From the NCBI RefSeq assembly GCF_026735165.1, contig NZ_JAPQES010000003.1, positions 372,001-436,000 of the forward strand: a stretch of 64,000 nt of DNA. The letters are read 5' to 3'. Position 1 is the stretch's first letter, and each line of letters begins with the position of its first letter. Shown in pieces: positions 47,432 to 56,958 of the stretch. The position numbers and the translations under genes were made by a program. A model generated the notes under the pieces. It ran no database searches, was not told where the DNA came from, and saw only the letters and a program-made list of their open reading frames with translations. Origin of the DNA: Clostridium ganghwense (lineage in GTDB: Bacteria; Bacillota; Clostridia; Clostridiales; Clostridiaceae).

Positions 47432-48733
47432 TTATAGTTTATAAAATTCTTCAAAACATTTTGCAGAATAATAATGATCCTTTACTCCACAAAATTCTCT
47501 AATTGAGTGCATTGCAAGCAGCGGAGTTCCTATATCGACAGAACGAATATTTAAATGAGTTGAAGAAATTGGTCCTATTGTTGAACCACCTCTCTCATCT
47601 GAACGATTAACAAATTTTTGTACAGGCACTCCCGCTTTACTACAAATAGATTCAAAAACAGCTGAAGAATTGCTATCTGAAGTATAGCTTTGGCTTGCAG
47701 CTATTTTTATTGCAGGTCCTTTATTTATCATAGGTCTGTTAGTTGGGTCACACTTTCCACCCTTATTTGGATGTACAGCATGAGCTGAATCTGATGAAAT
47801 AATAAATGATTTTGAAAGTGACCTAAAGAAATCTTCTCTACCTCCACCTAGTGATAAAACTATTCTTTCAAGGATGTTAGCAAGCATATTTGAATCTGCT
47901 CCCTGTTTAGTTGAACTTCCTACTTCTTCATTATCAAAGCATACTAAAACATTTGTGGCCTTTGAAACTGGTGCATTAATCAAAGCTGAAAGACCTGCAT
48001 GAACTGCTTCTAAATCATCTAATCTTCCACAAGATATAAACTCATCATTTAATCCTATAACACTTCCTTTTTCATATTCATAAAGGAATAAATCAAAATC
48101 TAGTACGTCTTCATGGTTTACATCTAACTCTTTTGCAATAGCCTTTAAAAGATAGTTATCCTTTTCAAATTTTTCGTTTACTAAAGATACTAGTGGTAAT
48201 GTATCCTCTTGTTTGTTTAACTCAATTCCTTTATTAACTTCTCTATTCATATGAATTGCAAGGTTTGGAATTATCATTATTGGTTTCTTTACATTAACTA
48301 GCTTTGTTTCTGGAAATAATATATTTTTACCCTTTAAAGTAACTCTCCCTGCTAAAGATAAAGGTCTATCAAGCCAAGTGTTAAGTATTGGCCCTCCATA
48401 AACCTCAGTATTTAATTTAAAATATGTTCCTTCTGATATCATTTCACAATTTGGTTTAATTCTAAAGCACGGTGAATCAGTATGTGCACCTATTATCTTA
48501 AACCCATTTTCATTAACTTTATCTTTTCCAACTACAAAAGCAACTATAGCTGAGTCATTCTTAGTTACAAAATATTTACCTTCCTTTTCTATGTTCCATT
48601 TATCCTCTTCTTTTAATTCTTTAAAATTGTTCTTCATCAATTCATTCTTTACATTTTCTACAGCATGAAAAGCTGTTGGGCTTTCATATATAAAATCTAT
48701 AAGTTCCTCTGCAAATTTTATCTCTTTGCTCAT
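47432..48733 (-). CDS. apeB: M18-family aminopeptidase
   Basis: 433 residues, normal length. Binuclear zinc site residues in GAHTDSPCFRIKP, SCGRLDDLEAVHAG, VCFDNEEVGSST and the final HSIREFCGVKDHY. It removes N-terminal, often acidic, residues from peptides in the cytoplasm. GGAGGTAGC precedes the ATG. Single gene with its own terminator. Confidence 0.94.
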   Translation of the reverse strand: MSKEIKFAEELIDFIYESPTAFHAVENVKNELMKNNFKELKEEDKWNIEKEGKYFVTKNDSAIVAFVVGKDKVNENGFKIIGAHTDSPCFRIKPNCEMISEGTYFKLNTEVYGGPILNTWLDRPLSLAGRVTLKGKNILFPETKLVNVKKPIMIIPNLAIHMNREVNKGIELNKQEDTLPLVSLVNEKFEKDNYLLKAIAKELDVNHEDVLDFDLFLYEYEKGSVIGLNDEFISCGRLDDLEAVHAGLSALINAPVSKATNVLVCFDNEEVGSSTKQGADSNMLANILERIVLSLGGGREDFFRSLSKSFIISSDSAHAVHPNKGGKCDPTNRPMINKGPAIKIAASQSYTSDSNSSAVFESICSKAGVPVQKFVNRSDERGGSTIGPISSTHLNIRSVDIGTPLLAMHSIREFCGVKDHYYSAKCFEEFYKL

Positions 48734-48836
48734 TTTGCTACCTCCACTTATAATAAAGTTTTTAAACTCTATAAATTAGTATACCAAAAATCTCTATTTT
48801 TTTCACAGAATTATCTTCCTATAAAATCACAAAATA

Positions 48837-48866
48837 AAAGTTTCGATAAAACTTATCGAAACTTTT
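48837..48866 (-). terminator. Terminator of the exported protein gene
   Basis: AAAAGTTTCGATAA and its complement give a perfect 14-bp stem with a 2-base loop, 24 bases after the stop. Confidence 0.88.
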
Positions 48867-48889
48867 ACTTGTTATAATTATATTTAAAT

Positions 48890-50269
48890 TTAAGCAGACA
48901 CCTTTTTATTTTGAGAAGGTACATTGTTCATTAACATATCTACATAATCAATAGAGTTCTTTTCGTTAACTTTAGGCATAGCTTCAACTTTAACGTCTCC
49001 ATTTATATTATATAATTCGCTGTTATAATTAATTGTACATGTATATTTTGAACCATTGTTTTTTCCTTGAAGTTTTGCTGAATCAACAGTAACTTTAAAG
49101 CTTCCAGCTTCAGATGCGATATATCCATCTTTATTTACTCCACAGTTTAATACTATTTCAAATTTAACTGATTTATTCATTTCTTCTAAAGCTGCTACTA
49201 ATTGAGTCATTCCAATTTCTAATTGTTTATCAATTTCTTGTTGTATTTTTTCTAAATCTTGTTGGCTAATCTTTTTATCTTGCATTTCTGCTGCTACATT
49301 TATTGTATCTTTAAGATAGTCTTTTATAAGCTTTTTCATATTTTCATCTTGCATAGCAAGCTTAACTACTTTAACTAATTTATCATTATCTAATTTAATT
49401 TGATAAAGATTAACTTTTTCTTTTCCATTTAAAATAGTTCCTTGTCCTTTTCTTGTTACGATGCTGTATTTAGCATCAGCTACTCTTATAAAGTCTAGAA
49501 GAGCTTCTTGGAATCTCTTTCCGTATTTTTCGTAAACACCCATCATTTTTCCATAATCCATATTTGGAACATTTAGTTTTTCATAAATTTTTGATGTATC
49601 ATATACAATATAGTCTTTACCTTTTAATTCTGGTGTTAAATTCTTCATAGCTTCTGGAATGCTAACTATATATTTCATGTTAGGTTGTTTACCTTCTGTA
49701 TTGATGTCCATCCATGCCTTAAGATTAAATACCTGTTGCATAAAATCGATATTTATATCACTGTTAGCAAATATTTTTGTATTTTTTTCATTTGATTTAT
49801 ATTTTGATGTTGCATTTACTTTTAAGCTATTTATCATAGCCATTACTGGTGCTAAACTCTGTTGCTCTTCTTTTGATAAATTTTGTCCATTTAACTTTAT
49901 GTCAAAGTTTACCTTAGATTCAGCTGAACGCATTTTAGCTGTTTTATCATATGCATTCATTAATTCATCAACTGGAGAAACTTTTTTATCAATATTGCTA
50001 TAAATATGATAATCTAAAGTTTTGTTATATAAATGTTTAGTATGTGAATCTTGAAGGTTAGCTATTGCTAGTCTAGCTTCTTTAATATTTTTTTCACTTA
50101 AATCGTTTATTGCTTTAAAAACAACTTCTCCAACATTTTTTGTATTTACTGTGCTTGCAACTTTTACTCCATCTTTTGTATCTGCCATAGCCTTAGCAGG
50201 TGCTAGTCCAATTCCTCCAGCTAAAACAACTGCTGATAATATCATAGATAGTGTCTTTTTACTTTTCAT
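48890..50269 (-). CDS. Exported protein of unknown function
   Basis: 459 residues. Signal peptide at 1-29 (MKSKK, hydrophobic core, AKAMADT). Mature part alternates amphipathic helices and beta strands, with two Cys near residues 385 and 415 (LNCGVNK, YTCTIN). It resembles clostridial surface proteins that measure lipid or act as chaperone-like pockets only in general shape; I do not recognise a family. GGGGGAAA precedes the ATG. Confidence 0.75.
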   Translation of the reverse strand: MKSKKTLSMILSAVVLAGGIGLAPAKAMADTKDGVKVASTVNTKNVGEVVFKAINDLSEKNIKEARLAIANLQDSHTKHLYNKTLDYHIYSNIDKKVSPVDELMNAYDKTAKMRSAESKVNFDIKLNGQNLSKEEQQSLAPVMAMINSLKVNATSKYKSNEKNTKIFANSDINIDFMQQVFNLKAWMDINTEGKQPNMKYIVSIPEAMKNLTPELKGKDYIVYDTSKIYEKLNVPNMDYGKMMGVYEKYGKRFQEALLDFIRVADAKYSIVTRKGQGTILNGKEKVNLYQIKLDNDKLVKVVKLAMQDENMKKLIKDYLKDTINVAAEMQDKKISQQDLEKIQQEIDKQLEIGMTQLVAALEEMNKSVKFEIVLNCGVNKDGYIASEAGSFKVTVDSAKLQGKNNGSKYTCTINYNSELYNINGDVKVEAMPKVNEKNSIDYVDMLMNNVPSQNKKVSA

Positions 50270-50465
50270 TTTTTCCCCCTACCTTTTTGTAAAAAATTTA
50301 ATACATTATATATATAATACTTCATTTCCCAGAATATATCAATATAGTATATAAATTAGATTTTACAATCACTCAAAGCAAATTTAATCATAATTAATTA
50401 TTATGATATAATATCTATTGTTTAAAGCTTTTAAACATTTTTAATTTTAGCATGGAGGTAGCAAA

Positions 50466-51644
50466 ATGTTATCAAAACTTCTAGTAACTAGATTTGTAAA
50501 AAATCATGAAAACACAGCCGACCCTAAAGTACGAGAATCTTATGGATATTTAGGTGGTATAGTAGGCATAATTGTTAACTTTATTTTATTTTTAATCAAA
50601 TTATCCGTAGGTTTATTGGTCAAAAGTATTGCAGTAACAGCAGATGCATTTAACAATTTATCAGATGTTTTATCTTCTGTAATAACTATTGCTGGGTTTA
50701 AATTAGCTTCAAAACCAGCAGATGCAGAACATCCTTTTGGACATGGAAGAATTGAATACATATCTGGATTAATTGTTGCTTTTATGGTTATGTTAGTAGG
50801 ATTTGAATTTACTAAATCTTCTTTTGACAGAATAATTAATCCTTCAAAAATAAATTTTAAGCTTATACCATTTATTTTAATTCTACTTTCAATAGCGGTC
50901 AAAATATGGTTAAGTAAATTTAATAAATATGTGGGAAAAAAAATAAATTCTTCTGCCCTTGAAGCCGCTTCTTTAGACGCATTAAGTGATGTTATTTCTT
51001 CTAGTACTGTAGCTTTGTCCTTATTTTTATCTCAATGGATATCATTCCCTATAGATGGTTATGTGGGTATAGCAGTATCATTATTTATATTATATTCTGG
51101 TTATTCCTTAGTTAAAGAAACTATTAATCCTCTATTAGGAGAAGCACCAAACCCTAAATTTGTTGAGGAATTAAAAAAAGAAGTACTTAAATATGATTAT
51201 ATAACTGGAGTACATGATTTAATTATTCACAACTATGGACCTGGAAGAGTAATGGCTTCTCTTCATGCAGAAGTTCCTTATAATATGTCCATAGTTAAAA
51301 TACACGAAATTATTGATAGAGCAGAAAAAGAAATTTCTAAAAATCATAACATATTTTTAGTAATACATATGGATCCAGTTAATACTGATGATGAGGAAAT
51401 AAATCATACTCGAATAGAGGTTAGTAATGTTCTAAAAAACTTTTCTCAAATTAACTCTTTTCATGATTTCAGAATTGTAGGAGAAGGAGACCATAAAAAT
51501 TTACTTTTTGATGTTGTAATTGATTTTAATTCTAACTTTACTCACGAAGATGAGGGAAAACTTATATCTAATATAGATAAAGAAATAAAAAAACTCCACC
51601 CTCATTATAATGCACTTATAACAGTGGATAGAGAATATACTTAA
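50466..51644 (+). CDS. Cation diffusion facilitator transporter
   Basis: 392 residues. Six membrane segments at about 25-205, the metal site in AVTADAFNNLSDVLSS and EAASLDALSDVISS (H/D positions: D-x3-D each) and a cytoplasmic domain to the end (VHDLIIHNYGPG). CDF proteins export Zn, Mn, Fe or similar in exchange for protons. Asp rather than His in TM2/TM5 favours Mn/Fe over Zn, by family rule. CATGGAGGTAGC precedes the ATG. Confidence 0.93.
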   Translation: MLSKLLVTRFVKNHENTADPKVRESYGYLGGIVGIIVNFILFLIKLSVGLLVKSIAVTADAFNNLSDVLSSVITIAGFKLASKPADAEHPFGHGRIEYISGLIVAFMVMLVGFEFTKSSFDRIINPSKINFKLIPFILILLSIAVKIWLSKFNKYVGKKINSSALEAASLDALSDVISSSTVALSLFLSQWISFPIDGYVGIAVSLFILYSGYSLVKETINPLLGEAPNPKFVEELKKEVLKYDYITGVHDLIIHNYGPGRVMASLHAEVPYNMSIVKIHEIIDRAEKEISKNHNIFLVIHMDPVNTDDEEINHTRIEVSNVLKNFSQINSFHDFRIVGEGDHKNLLFDVVIDFNSNFTHEDEGKLISNIDKEIKKLHPHYNALITVDREYT

Positions 51645-51647
51645 AAT

Positions 51648-51697
51648 AAAAAGAAAAAAGACAAGTATTGCAATAAATATACTTGTCTCTTTTCTTT
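51648..51697. terminator. Bidirectional terminator after CDF
   Basis: AAAAGACAAGTAT and ATACTTGTCTCTTTT arms with A/T flanks between convergent genes. Confidence 0.82.
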
Positions 51698-52732
51698 TTA
51701 TTTATTAATCTTATCCCATTTTAATTTTATAGGTCTATTAGAATAATCATAGTATATTGAGTCCCCTACAACATTAATTTTATAAGCAAAATCATCTACT
51801 ACTTTCACTTTATTTTTTCCATCCTTGTCTATTTTACAAATACAACCATTATTTATATCACTAAAATATATATGCTCTTTATCTAAATTACCCCAAGCTG
51901 CAATTCCACTAAATATATTTTCTTTTGAACTTTTGTCTTTTTTTATTTTAAATATCCCACTTTCATTCAAATAGTATATCCAATCTCCTTCTATACCTAT
52001 TAAGCTTATAAAATCGCTATTTTCCTCTGCAACAACCGTTTTATCTGAACCATCTTTTTTTATTTTGTGAATTCCTTTATTAGTATAGTAAATCCATTCT
52101 TCATCTGAAGCAATACCGCCAACTTCAATAGTATCGTCACTTAATTTCACTTTTTCTTTTTTATCTATACTAAGTCTATATAATTTCCAGTCTTCTAAAT
52201 TTATATAATAAATATTATTTCCTTCTACATATATTTCTTGGACCTCATCTTCACTAATTTTTTCTCTCCCAGTTCCATCTGTTTTTATTCTATATATATT
52301 ATTATTATCACTAGTATTGTTATAATAAATATAATCTCCAACTACATTAATATAAAAAGGAGTATCATCAGTTAATTTTATCTTTGAAGAACCATCTATT
52401 TTCTTTTTATACAAATATCTTTTGCCGTCCTCTTCATGTAAATAATAAATCCAATCTCCTTTTTTAGCTGCAAATCCAAAATTATTTAAATTTCCAGCAG
52501 TATTTCCTTTTTCATTTCCCTTTATAGTAACATTTGAATTTTCTTTACTATTTTTGTTTATATTACTTTTTTCATCATTTTTATTACTATTATTACTATA
52601 AGTGTTAACTATTTTTTTACGGCTATTTTCAACTGCAACAGCCTTTTCTTCAACAGCATTTTTACATCCACTGAAAGTCAAACTAGAAAACATTAGTAAA
52701 GTTGTTATAATTAATAATTTTCTTTTTGTCAT
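51698..52732 (-). CDS. DUF5050 repeat lipoprotein
   Basis: 344 residues. Lipobox FSGC gives lipidation near residue 22; an Asn/Lys/Ser linker follows to about 75. Then come about six repeats of the type DWIYYLNE...YKIKKDGSxK, which form a DUF5050 beta-propeller-like domain. Extracellular, function unknown. GAAGGAAGGG precedes the ATG. Confidence 0.88.
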   Translation of the reverse strand: MTKRKLLIITTLLMFSSLTFSGCKNAVEEKAVAVENSRKKIVNTYSNNSNKNDEKSNINKNSKENSNVTIKGNEKGNTAGNLNNFGFAAKKGDWIYYLHEEDGKRYLYKKKIDGSSKIKLTDDTPFYINVVGDYIYYNNTSDNNNIYRIKTDGTGREKISEDEVQEIYVEGNNIYYINLEDWKLYRLSIDKKEKVKLSDDTIEVGGIASDEEWIYYTNKGIHKIKKDGSDKTVVAEENSDFISLIGIEGDWIYYLNESGIFKIKKDKSSKENIFSGIAAWGNLDKEHIYFSDINNGCICKIDKDGKNKVKVVDDFAYKINVVGDSIYYDYSNRPIKLKWDKINK

Positions 52733-52878
52733 TTAATACCCTTCCTTCACTCCAAGCTTACTCTTAAATTTATAAGTTATGTCATCGTTTCATCTATATA
52801 CGTATATATTGTATAATATGGTGATAAAAGAAGAGTTACAAAAAAGTTTCAATAAAGTTAAACATTGTTATATAATCT

Positions 52879-53928
52879 CTATTCTAAATAATATTGCTGT
52901 AATTTATTTCTTTTTTCTTCACTTAAACCATATTCTTCCTCTAAATATTTTTCAATAGAACCATATGTTTCTTTTATAGTATTTAAAGAACTTTCAATAT
53001 ATTCTCTTCTTACCTCCATAAGTGCCTTACAAATTTCTATACTCTCTTCATCCTTTAATATAGGCTGAATTGATTTTATTAATGACTCATTCTTATGTGA
53101 ACGATAGATATTAGTTAATAAATAATCTTCTATAACAGTTTCCTCTGACACCCCTAATGCTAGTAAAATTAATGCTGAACCAATTCCTGTACGATCTTTA
53201 CCGGCAGTACAATGCTGAATTATTGGCATTTTATCAGGATATTCAATATATTCCATAAGCTTTTTAAAAGCTTTATTGTCAGATACCATTTCTATATAAC
53301 CATTTTTAAGAAATTCACATGGGTTTCCTAATGACTTTAAACTTCTAGTTTTCTTTATTATAGATATCATATCAAAATTTCTATCTTGATTATCTAAAGA
53401 ACGCATTGCAGAAATATTTATATTTTCAATACCATCAATTAATGGATCTGGCTTTTGATCAACTTCTGCCTTTGAACGATAATCAAAAATTGTTTTTACA
53501 CCTAAATTTTTCAAATACTCTATGTCTTCTTTTGTTAAACCTGCTAATTGATCTGAACGATAAAAAGTATTCCATTTAACTCTTCTACCATACTTTGTTT
53601 TATATCCTCCTAAATCACGAAAGTTATTAACACCTTTAAAAGGTATTAATACTTCTGCAATTACCTCTGGAACATATCCTTTAGCTTTTAAAATAAAATA
53701 ATTTCTTCTTTTAATATCTGGATCATCAAAAGTAACCGATGCTTTTCCTTCCACACTTGTAATATACTCTTCATCTGCATTTATATTAGGTGTTTTACTC
53801 CAATATATATTAACTTTTTCAAGATTTTCTTCTAAATTCCAACTAATTTTTATTTTGTTATCATTATCTCTTATAATATTTACATTTTTAAAATATTTTT
53901 CACTTCTCTGTATCTCTAAATACCCCAT
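52879..53928 (-). CDS. Tyrosine-protein phosphatase (IphP/Tyr_phosphatase_3 type)
   Basis: 349 residues. Residues 1-90 are beta-rich; then FRDLGGYKTKYGRRVKWNTF (family signature) and the P-loop IQHCTAGKDRTGIG with catalytic Cys and Arg (about residue 237). The end is a helical extension. It dephosphorylates phosphotyrosine or phosphoinositides. No signal peptide. GGAGGAGAA precedes the ATG. Confidence 0.93.
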   Translation of the reverse strand: MGYLEIQRSEKYFKNVNIIRDNDNKIKISWNLEENLEKVNIYWSKTPNINADEEYITSVEGKASVTFDDPDIKRRNYFILKAKGYVPEVIAEVLIPFKGVNNFRDLGGYKTKYGRRVKWNTFYRSDQLAGLTKEDIEYLKNLGVKTIFDYRSKAEVDQKPDPLIDGIENINISAMRSLDNQDRNFDMISIIKKTRSLKSLGNPCEFLKNGYIEMVSDNKAFKKLMEYIEYPDKMPIIQHCTAGKDRTGIGSALILLALGVSEETVIEDYLLTNIYRSHKNESLIKSIQPILKDEESIEICKALMEVRREYIESSLNTIKETYGSIEKYLEEEYGLSEEKRNKLQQYYLE

Positions 53929-53978
53929 ATCTGTTCTCCTCCATATTTTACTTAATAAGCTATTCTTAAATTATAACT

Positions 53979-54566
53979 TTAATTATTTTTATTCAGTACT
54001 TTATCTAAATACCTACATATTTCTTCTATATTACTTACTTTTACATACATTATCATTCTATTATTAATCCAGCCTGCTACGAGTTCATCATCATCCTTCT
54101 TAATAGATTTTAACTTAAAATCTAAAACTATAAAATCTTTTTTACATTTATGCTGAAATTTCATTACATCTTTAAAATCAGCAATACGTGTTTCCATTAT
54201 GCGGTATATGCCATCTACCTCAAAAAATATAATCCTTTCATTGGTAATATATATAACATAGCTTGTACCTAATTGAGGAATTGCATACTTACCATTAACC
54301 CATCTAAATGTTAAGTATTTCATCATATATTTCCATGCACTTACTGTTGATTTAAATTTATATATAATTTGTTCTCCTTCTTTTAATTTCTTTTGTACAA
54401 TTTCATTGCATCTATTTAAATTTTCGATTGATATTTTATTAGTAATAGATTGTCTTCTTTCTATTAATTTATTAGAATCAATTGTTGATTGAGCTTCATA
54501 TTTTTTTATTTCTTCCTCATCAACCTCTGTAACTTTTAATTTTTTTATAAATTCTCTATCTCTCAT
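53979..54566 (-). CDS. PH-like protein paired with the sigma factor
   Basis: 195 residues. Residues 1-60 are charged and helical; residues 80-190 are beta-rich with TNERIIFFEVDGIYRI and FIVLDFKLK, resembling bacterial PH-like domains. No membrane segment. It overlaps the sigma gene by 11 bases and has its own GGAGGG site, so the two are coexpressed. It could act as regulator or effector of the sigma factor, which is inference from position only. Confidence 0.7.
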   Translation of the reverse strand: MRDREFIKKLKVTEVDEEEIKKYEAQSTIDSNKLIERRQSITNKISIENLNRCNEIVQKKLKEGEQIIYKFKSTVSAWKYMMKYLTFRWVNGKYAIPQLGTSYVIYITNERIIFFEVDGIYRIMETRIADFKDVMKFQHKCKKDFIVLDFKLKSIKKDDDELVAGWINNRMIMYVKVSNIEEICRYLDKVLNKNN

Positions 54567-55107
54567 ATGCTCTACCCTCCATTAAACTTTTTAATTTTTT
54601 TCTTCCTCTGGAAAGTCTGTTGTATATATTTTCTTTTGGTATTTTAAGTGATTTTGAAATATTTTCTATACTTTCTTCGTTTAAATATTTTCTTATAAAA
54701 ATCTCCCGATCTTTTTCATGCAATTCACTTATTAAATCCATTAGTTCTTTTGATTGTTCTTCTAACTTAAGTTCTTCATCAACTCTATTTTTATCTTCTA
54801 AATTCAAATCACTTATATTACAAAGATTATAAGTTTTGTTACTTTTTCTTTTATAATCAATAGCTTTAAATTTAGATACCGATATTAACCAGCTTGTAAA
54901 GTTTGCCTTCTTACAATCATAACAATCTATGTTATACCAAATGTTTAAGAGTATATCATCAAAACACTCATCTATTAATTCTTTTTCATGTGATTTATCT
55001 AAAATACCATTTATCACTCCATAAATAAGATTTCCATATTTCTTAATAAATTTATTTAGATATTTTATGTCTTGCTTTTTCAGCCCCTCTATTAATTCGT
55101 CATTCAT
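54556..55107 (-). CDS. Sigma-70 family (ECF-like) RNA polymerase sigma factor
   Basis: 183 residues from ATG 55107 behind GAGGGGAG; upstream in-frame starts lack a site. Region 2 at about 10-85 (ELIDECFDDILLNIWYNI, FTSWLISVSKFKAIDYKR), region 4 at about 120-178 with EESIENISKSLKIPKENIYN as the DNA-binding helix-turn-helix. Target promoters are unknown. It heads a two-gene unit with the PH-like protein. Confidence 0.9.
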   Translation of the reverse strand: MNDELIEGLKKQDIKYLNKFIKKYGNLIYGVINGILDKSHEKELIDECFDDILLNIWYNIDCYDCKKANFTSWLISVSKFKAIDYKRKSNKTYNLCNISDLNLEDKNRVDEELKLEEQSKELMDLISELHEKDREIFIRKYLNEESIENISKSLKIPKENIYNRLSRGRKKLKSLMEGRAYER

Positions 55108-55234
55108 ACATTTTCTCCCCTCATACATTTTAATCCATCTTAAGTAATTTTTAATTATTATATACATTATACGAAATAAGTTTTTAATTTCTATCACATA
55201 ATTACAAAATAATTCTTATTTTGATAAAAAAAAC

Positions 55235-55420
55235 AAAGGTATATATTGCTATAAAAGCGTTTCACTTCACTAAGAAAGTCTAATTTATTTTCTTAGATAT
55301 ATGCTAAAAAACATAAACTCGCTATCGCTCAAACATATGTCTTTCTTTACGCATATATCACGAAAATAAATAAGACTTTCTAAAGTTTGTTCAAATGCCT
55401 TTTACGCAATATATACTTTT
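55235..55420. repeat. 186-bp imperfect palindrome
   Basis: Two arms of about 90 bases can pair almost throughout: GTATATATTGC near 55240 with GCAATATATAC near 55407, AGAAAGTCT with AGACTTTCT, GATATATGC with GCATATATC, ACATA with TATGT; the apex is CTCGCTATCGCTC. There is no coding frame or target-site duplication that I can identify. Could be a small non-autonomous or structured repeat. Confidence 0.6.
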
Positions 55421-55435
55421 TTAGGATACTTAAGG

Positions 55436-55469
55436 TTGGAAATTATAAAATTTTATAATTTCCTATAGA
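55436..55469. repeat. Dispersed palindromic element, copy 2
   Basis: 34 bases, 31 identical to 37665-37698, again directly past the T-run of a minus-strand terminator. Confidence 0.7.
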
Positions 55470-55474
55470 ATAAA

Positions 55475-55505
55475 AAACCGCATTGGATAAATCCAATACG
55501 GTTTT
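55475..55505 (-). terminator. Terminator of the small PH-like gene
   Basis: AAAACCGCATTGGAT and ATCCAATACGGTTTT pair with one G-U/A-C variation; T-run on the minus strand. Confidence 0.88.
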
Positions 55506-55517
55506 GTGTATAATACT

Positions 55518-55895
55518 TTATTTTAAAACATATTCAGCTAATACAGTTTGAACCTCATAAATATTTAAGCTCTTATTAAACTGCTTTTCAATTGGCATTT
55601 GGCTTCCTGAAATCCATATTTTCAATTCAGCATCTAAATCAAAATGCCCTGCTGTTTCTATGCTGAAATGAGTTATAGTTTTATATGGAATTGAATGATA
55701 TTCAATTTTTTTACCTGTCATACCTTGCTTATCAACTAAAATTAATCTTTTATTTGTAAATATAAACATATCACGAATTAGTTTATATGCTTTTTCTATT
55801 CTTTCAGTTGAAGCTAGAATATGTGCATATTCCTTTTGAACATCTCCCATATTAACTTCTGAAGCATTTCCCATCAATCCATCAAATAATCCCAT
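55518..55895 (-). CDS. PH-domain-like protein (bPH family)
   Basis: 125 residues. KLIRDMFIFTNKRLILVDKQ followed by KIEYHSIPYKTITHFSIET and the helix at the C-terminus are standard for the YvbH/bPH_1 type. Cytoplasmic, no known partner. GGAGGAG precedes the ATG. Confidence 0.88.
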   Translation of the reverse strand: MGLFDGLMGNASEVNMGDVQKEYAHILASTERIEKAYKLIRDMFIFTNKRLILVDKQGMTGKKIEYHSIPYKTITHFSIETAGHFDLDAELKIWISGSQMPIEKQFNKSLNIYEVQTVLAEYVLK

Positions 55896-56081
55896 CTTTA
55901 CTCCTCCTGAATATAGTATTATTTACATTTTTTATTTATATGTTTTCCCAATCCTATATTCTAGATATTTTTATTAAATCCTTCTTTTACAGTACATAGA
56001 GTTAAATTACATACGCTATACTTAACCATATCTATATAAACATATACCGTCCTTACATTCTGTATTTCATAATAAAGTAAT

Positions 56082-56882
56082 TTATTTTTGCCAATTTTCC
56101 TTTATATATCTTAAACAAAAGAAACCTGATATTAAAAATATAATTAAACCTACAGAAATTCCTATAGTAATTTGACTTTTACTAATACTGCCAACATTAG
56201 AAGACGTAGAAGGGAAAAATGAACTACTCTCAGCTATAAGGTTGTTAAAAAAATGAATGCTTATAGTATTCATTAAATTTTCTGTTTTTATATATACCAA
56301 ACACATTATAATTCCAAAAACAAACGCACCTAAAAAAGCAAGTTCTCCATGCATTAATCCAAATAATATAGAAGAAATTATTATTGCAGTACCTGTACTA
56401 CGTGTCATTCTTAATCTATTCAAAATAATACCTCTGAATATAAATTCCTCAACAATAGGCGCTAAAAATACAGCTGCAATAAAAGTAAAAATTTCTGAAC
56501 TAAATGTATTGTTATCTTCACTAACTTCCGCTAATAATTTATTAAAAAACTCTGGACTTATCATATATGCTAAAGAAACAACTAATACTACAAAACTAAT
56601 ACTAAAAGCAAAATTCATACAAATTATTTTTGTTATCTTACTCCATTTAACTTTGTCCTTAAAATCTTTTATAATAGGTTTTAATCTTATGTTATTTTTA
56701 AATGTTATATATATAATCCATAAAATTAATATAACCCTATTTATCATTAACCAGAAATTAAAATCTAACATCTCAAATTTCTTAAAATAAGGTTGTTCCG
56801 ATATAATCATTAAACTTATTGTAACTAATAAATATACAAACACTGCTTTTCTTATTTTGATACTTTGAAAAAAATCATTCAT
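56082..56882 (-). CDS. CPBP-family intramembrane metalloprotease
   Basis: 266 residues from ATG 56882 behind GGGGGAAG. Eight or so membrane segments and the Abi motifs: PIVEEFIFRGII (EExxxR), ILFGLMHGEL (FxxxH) and ISIHFFNNLI (HxxxN). Eukaryotic Rce1 cleaves prenylated proteins; bacterial ones act in bacteriocin immunity or processing. It lies 37 bases after the histidine kinase on the same strand, and may be a target of that system. Confidence 0.9.
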   Translation of the reverse strand: MNDFFQSIKIRKAVFVYLLVTISLMIISEQPYFKKFEMLDFNFWLMINRVILILWIIYITFKNNIRLKPIIKDFKDKVKWSKITKIICMNFAFSISFVVLVVSLAYMISPEFFNKLLAEVSEDNNTFSSEIFTFIAAVFLAPIVEEFIFRGIILNRLRMTRSTGTAIIISSILFGLMHGELAFLGAFVFGIIMCLVYIKTENLMNTISIHFFNNLIAESSSFFPSTSSNVGSISKSQITIGISVGLIIFLISGFFCLRYIKENWQK

Positions 56883-56958
56883 TTTTCTTCCCCCATTCAT
56901 ATATATGCCAAAAATCATCAACTGTCTTACTTATCTCATTAATCTCCTATCTCAGCAG

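Noticed and set aside
56257-56790. 177-residue plus-strand frame opposite the CPBP protease
   Set aside because: Antisense shadow; no ribosome site and the minus gene has full family motifs.
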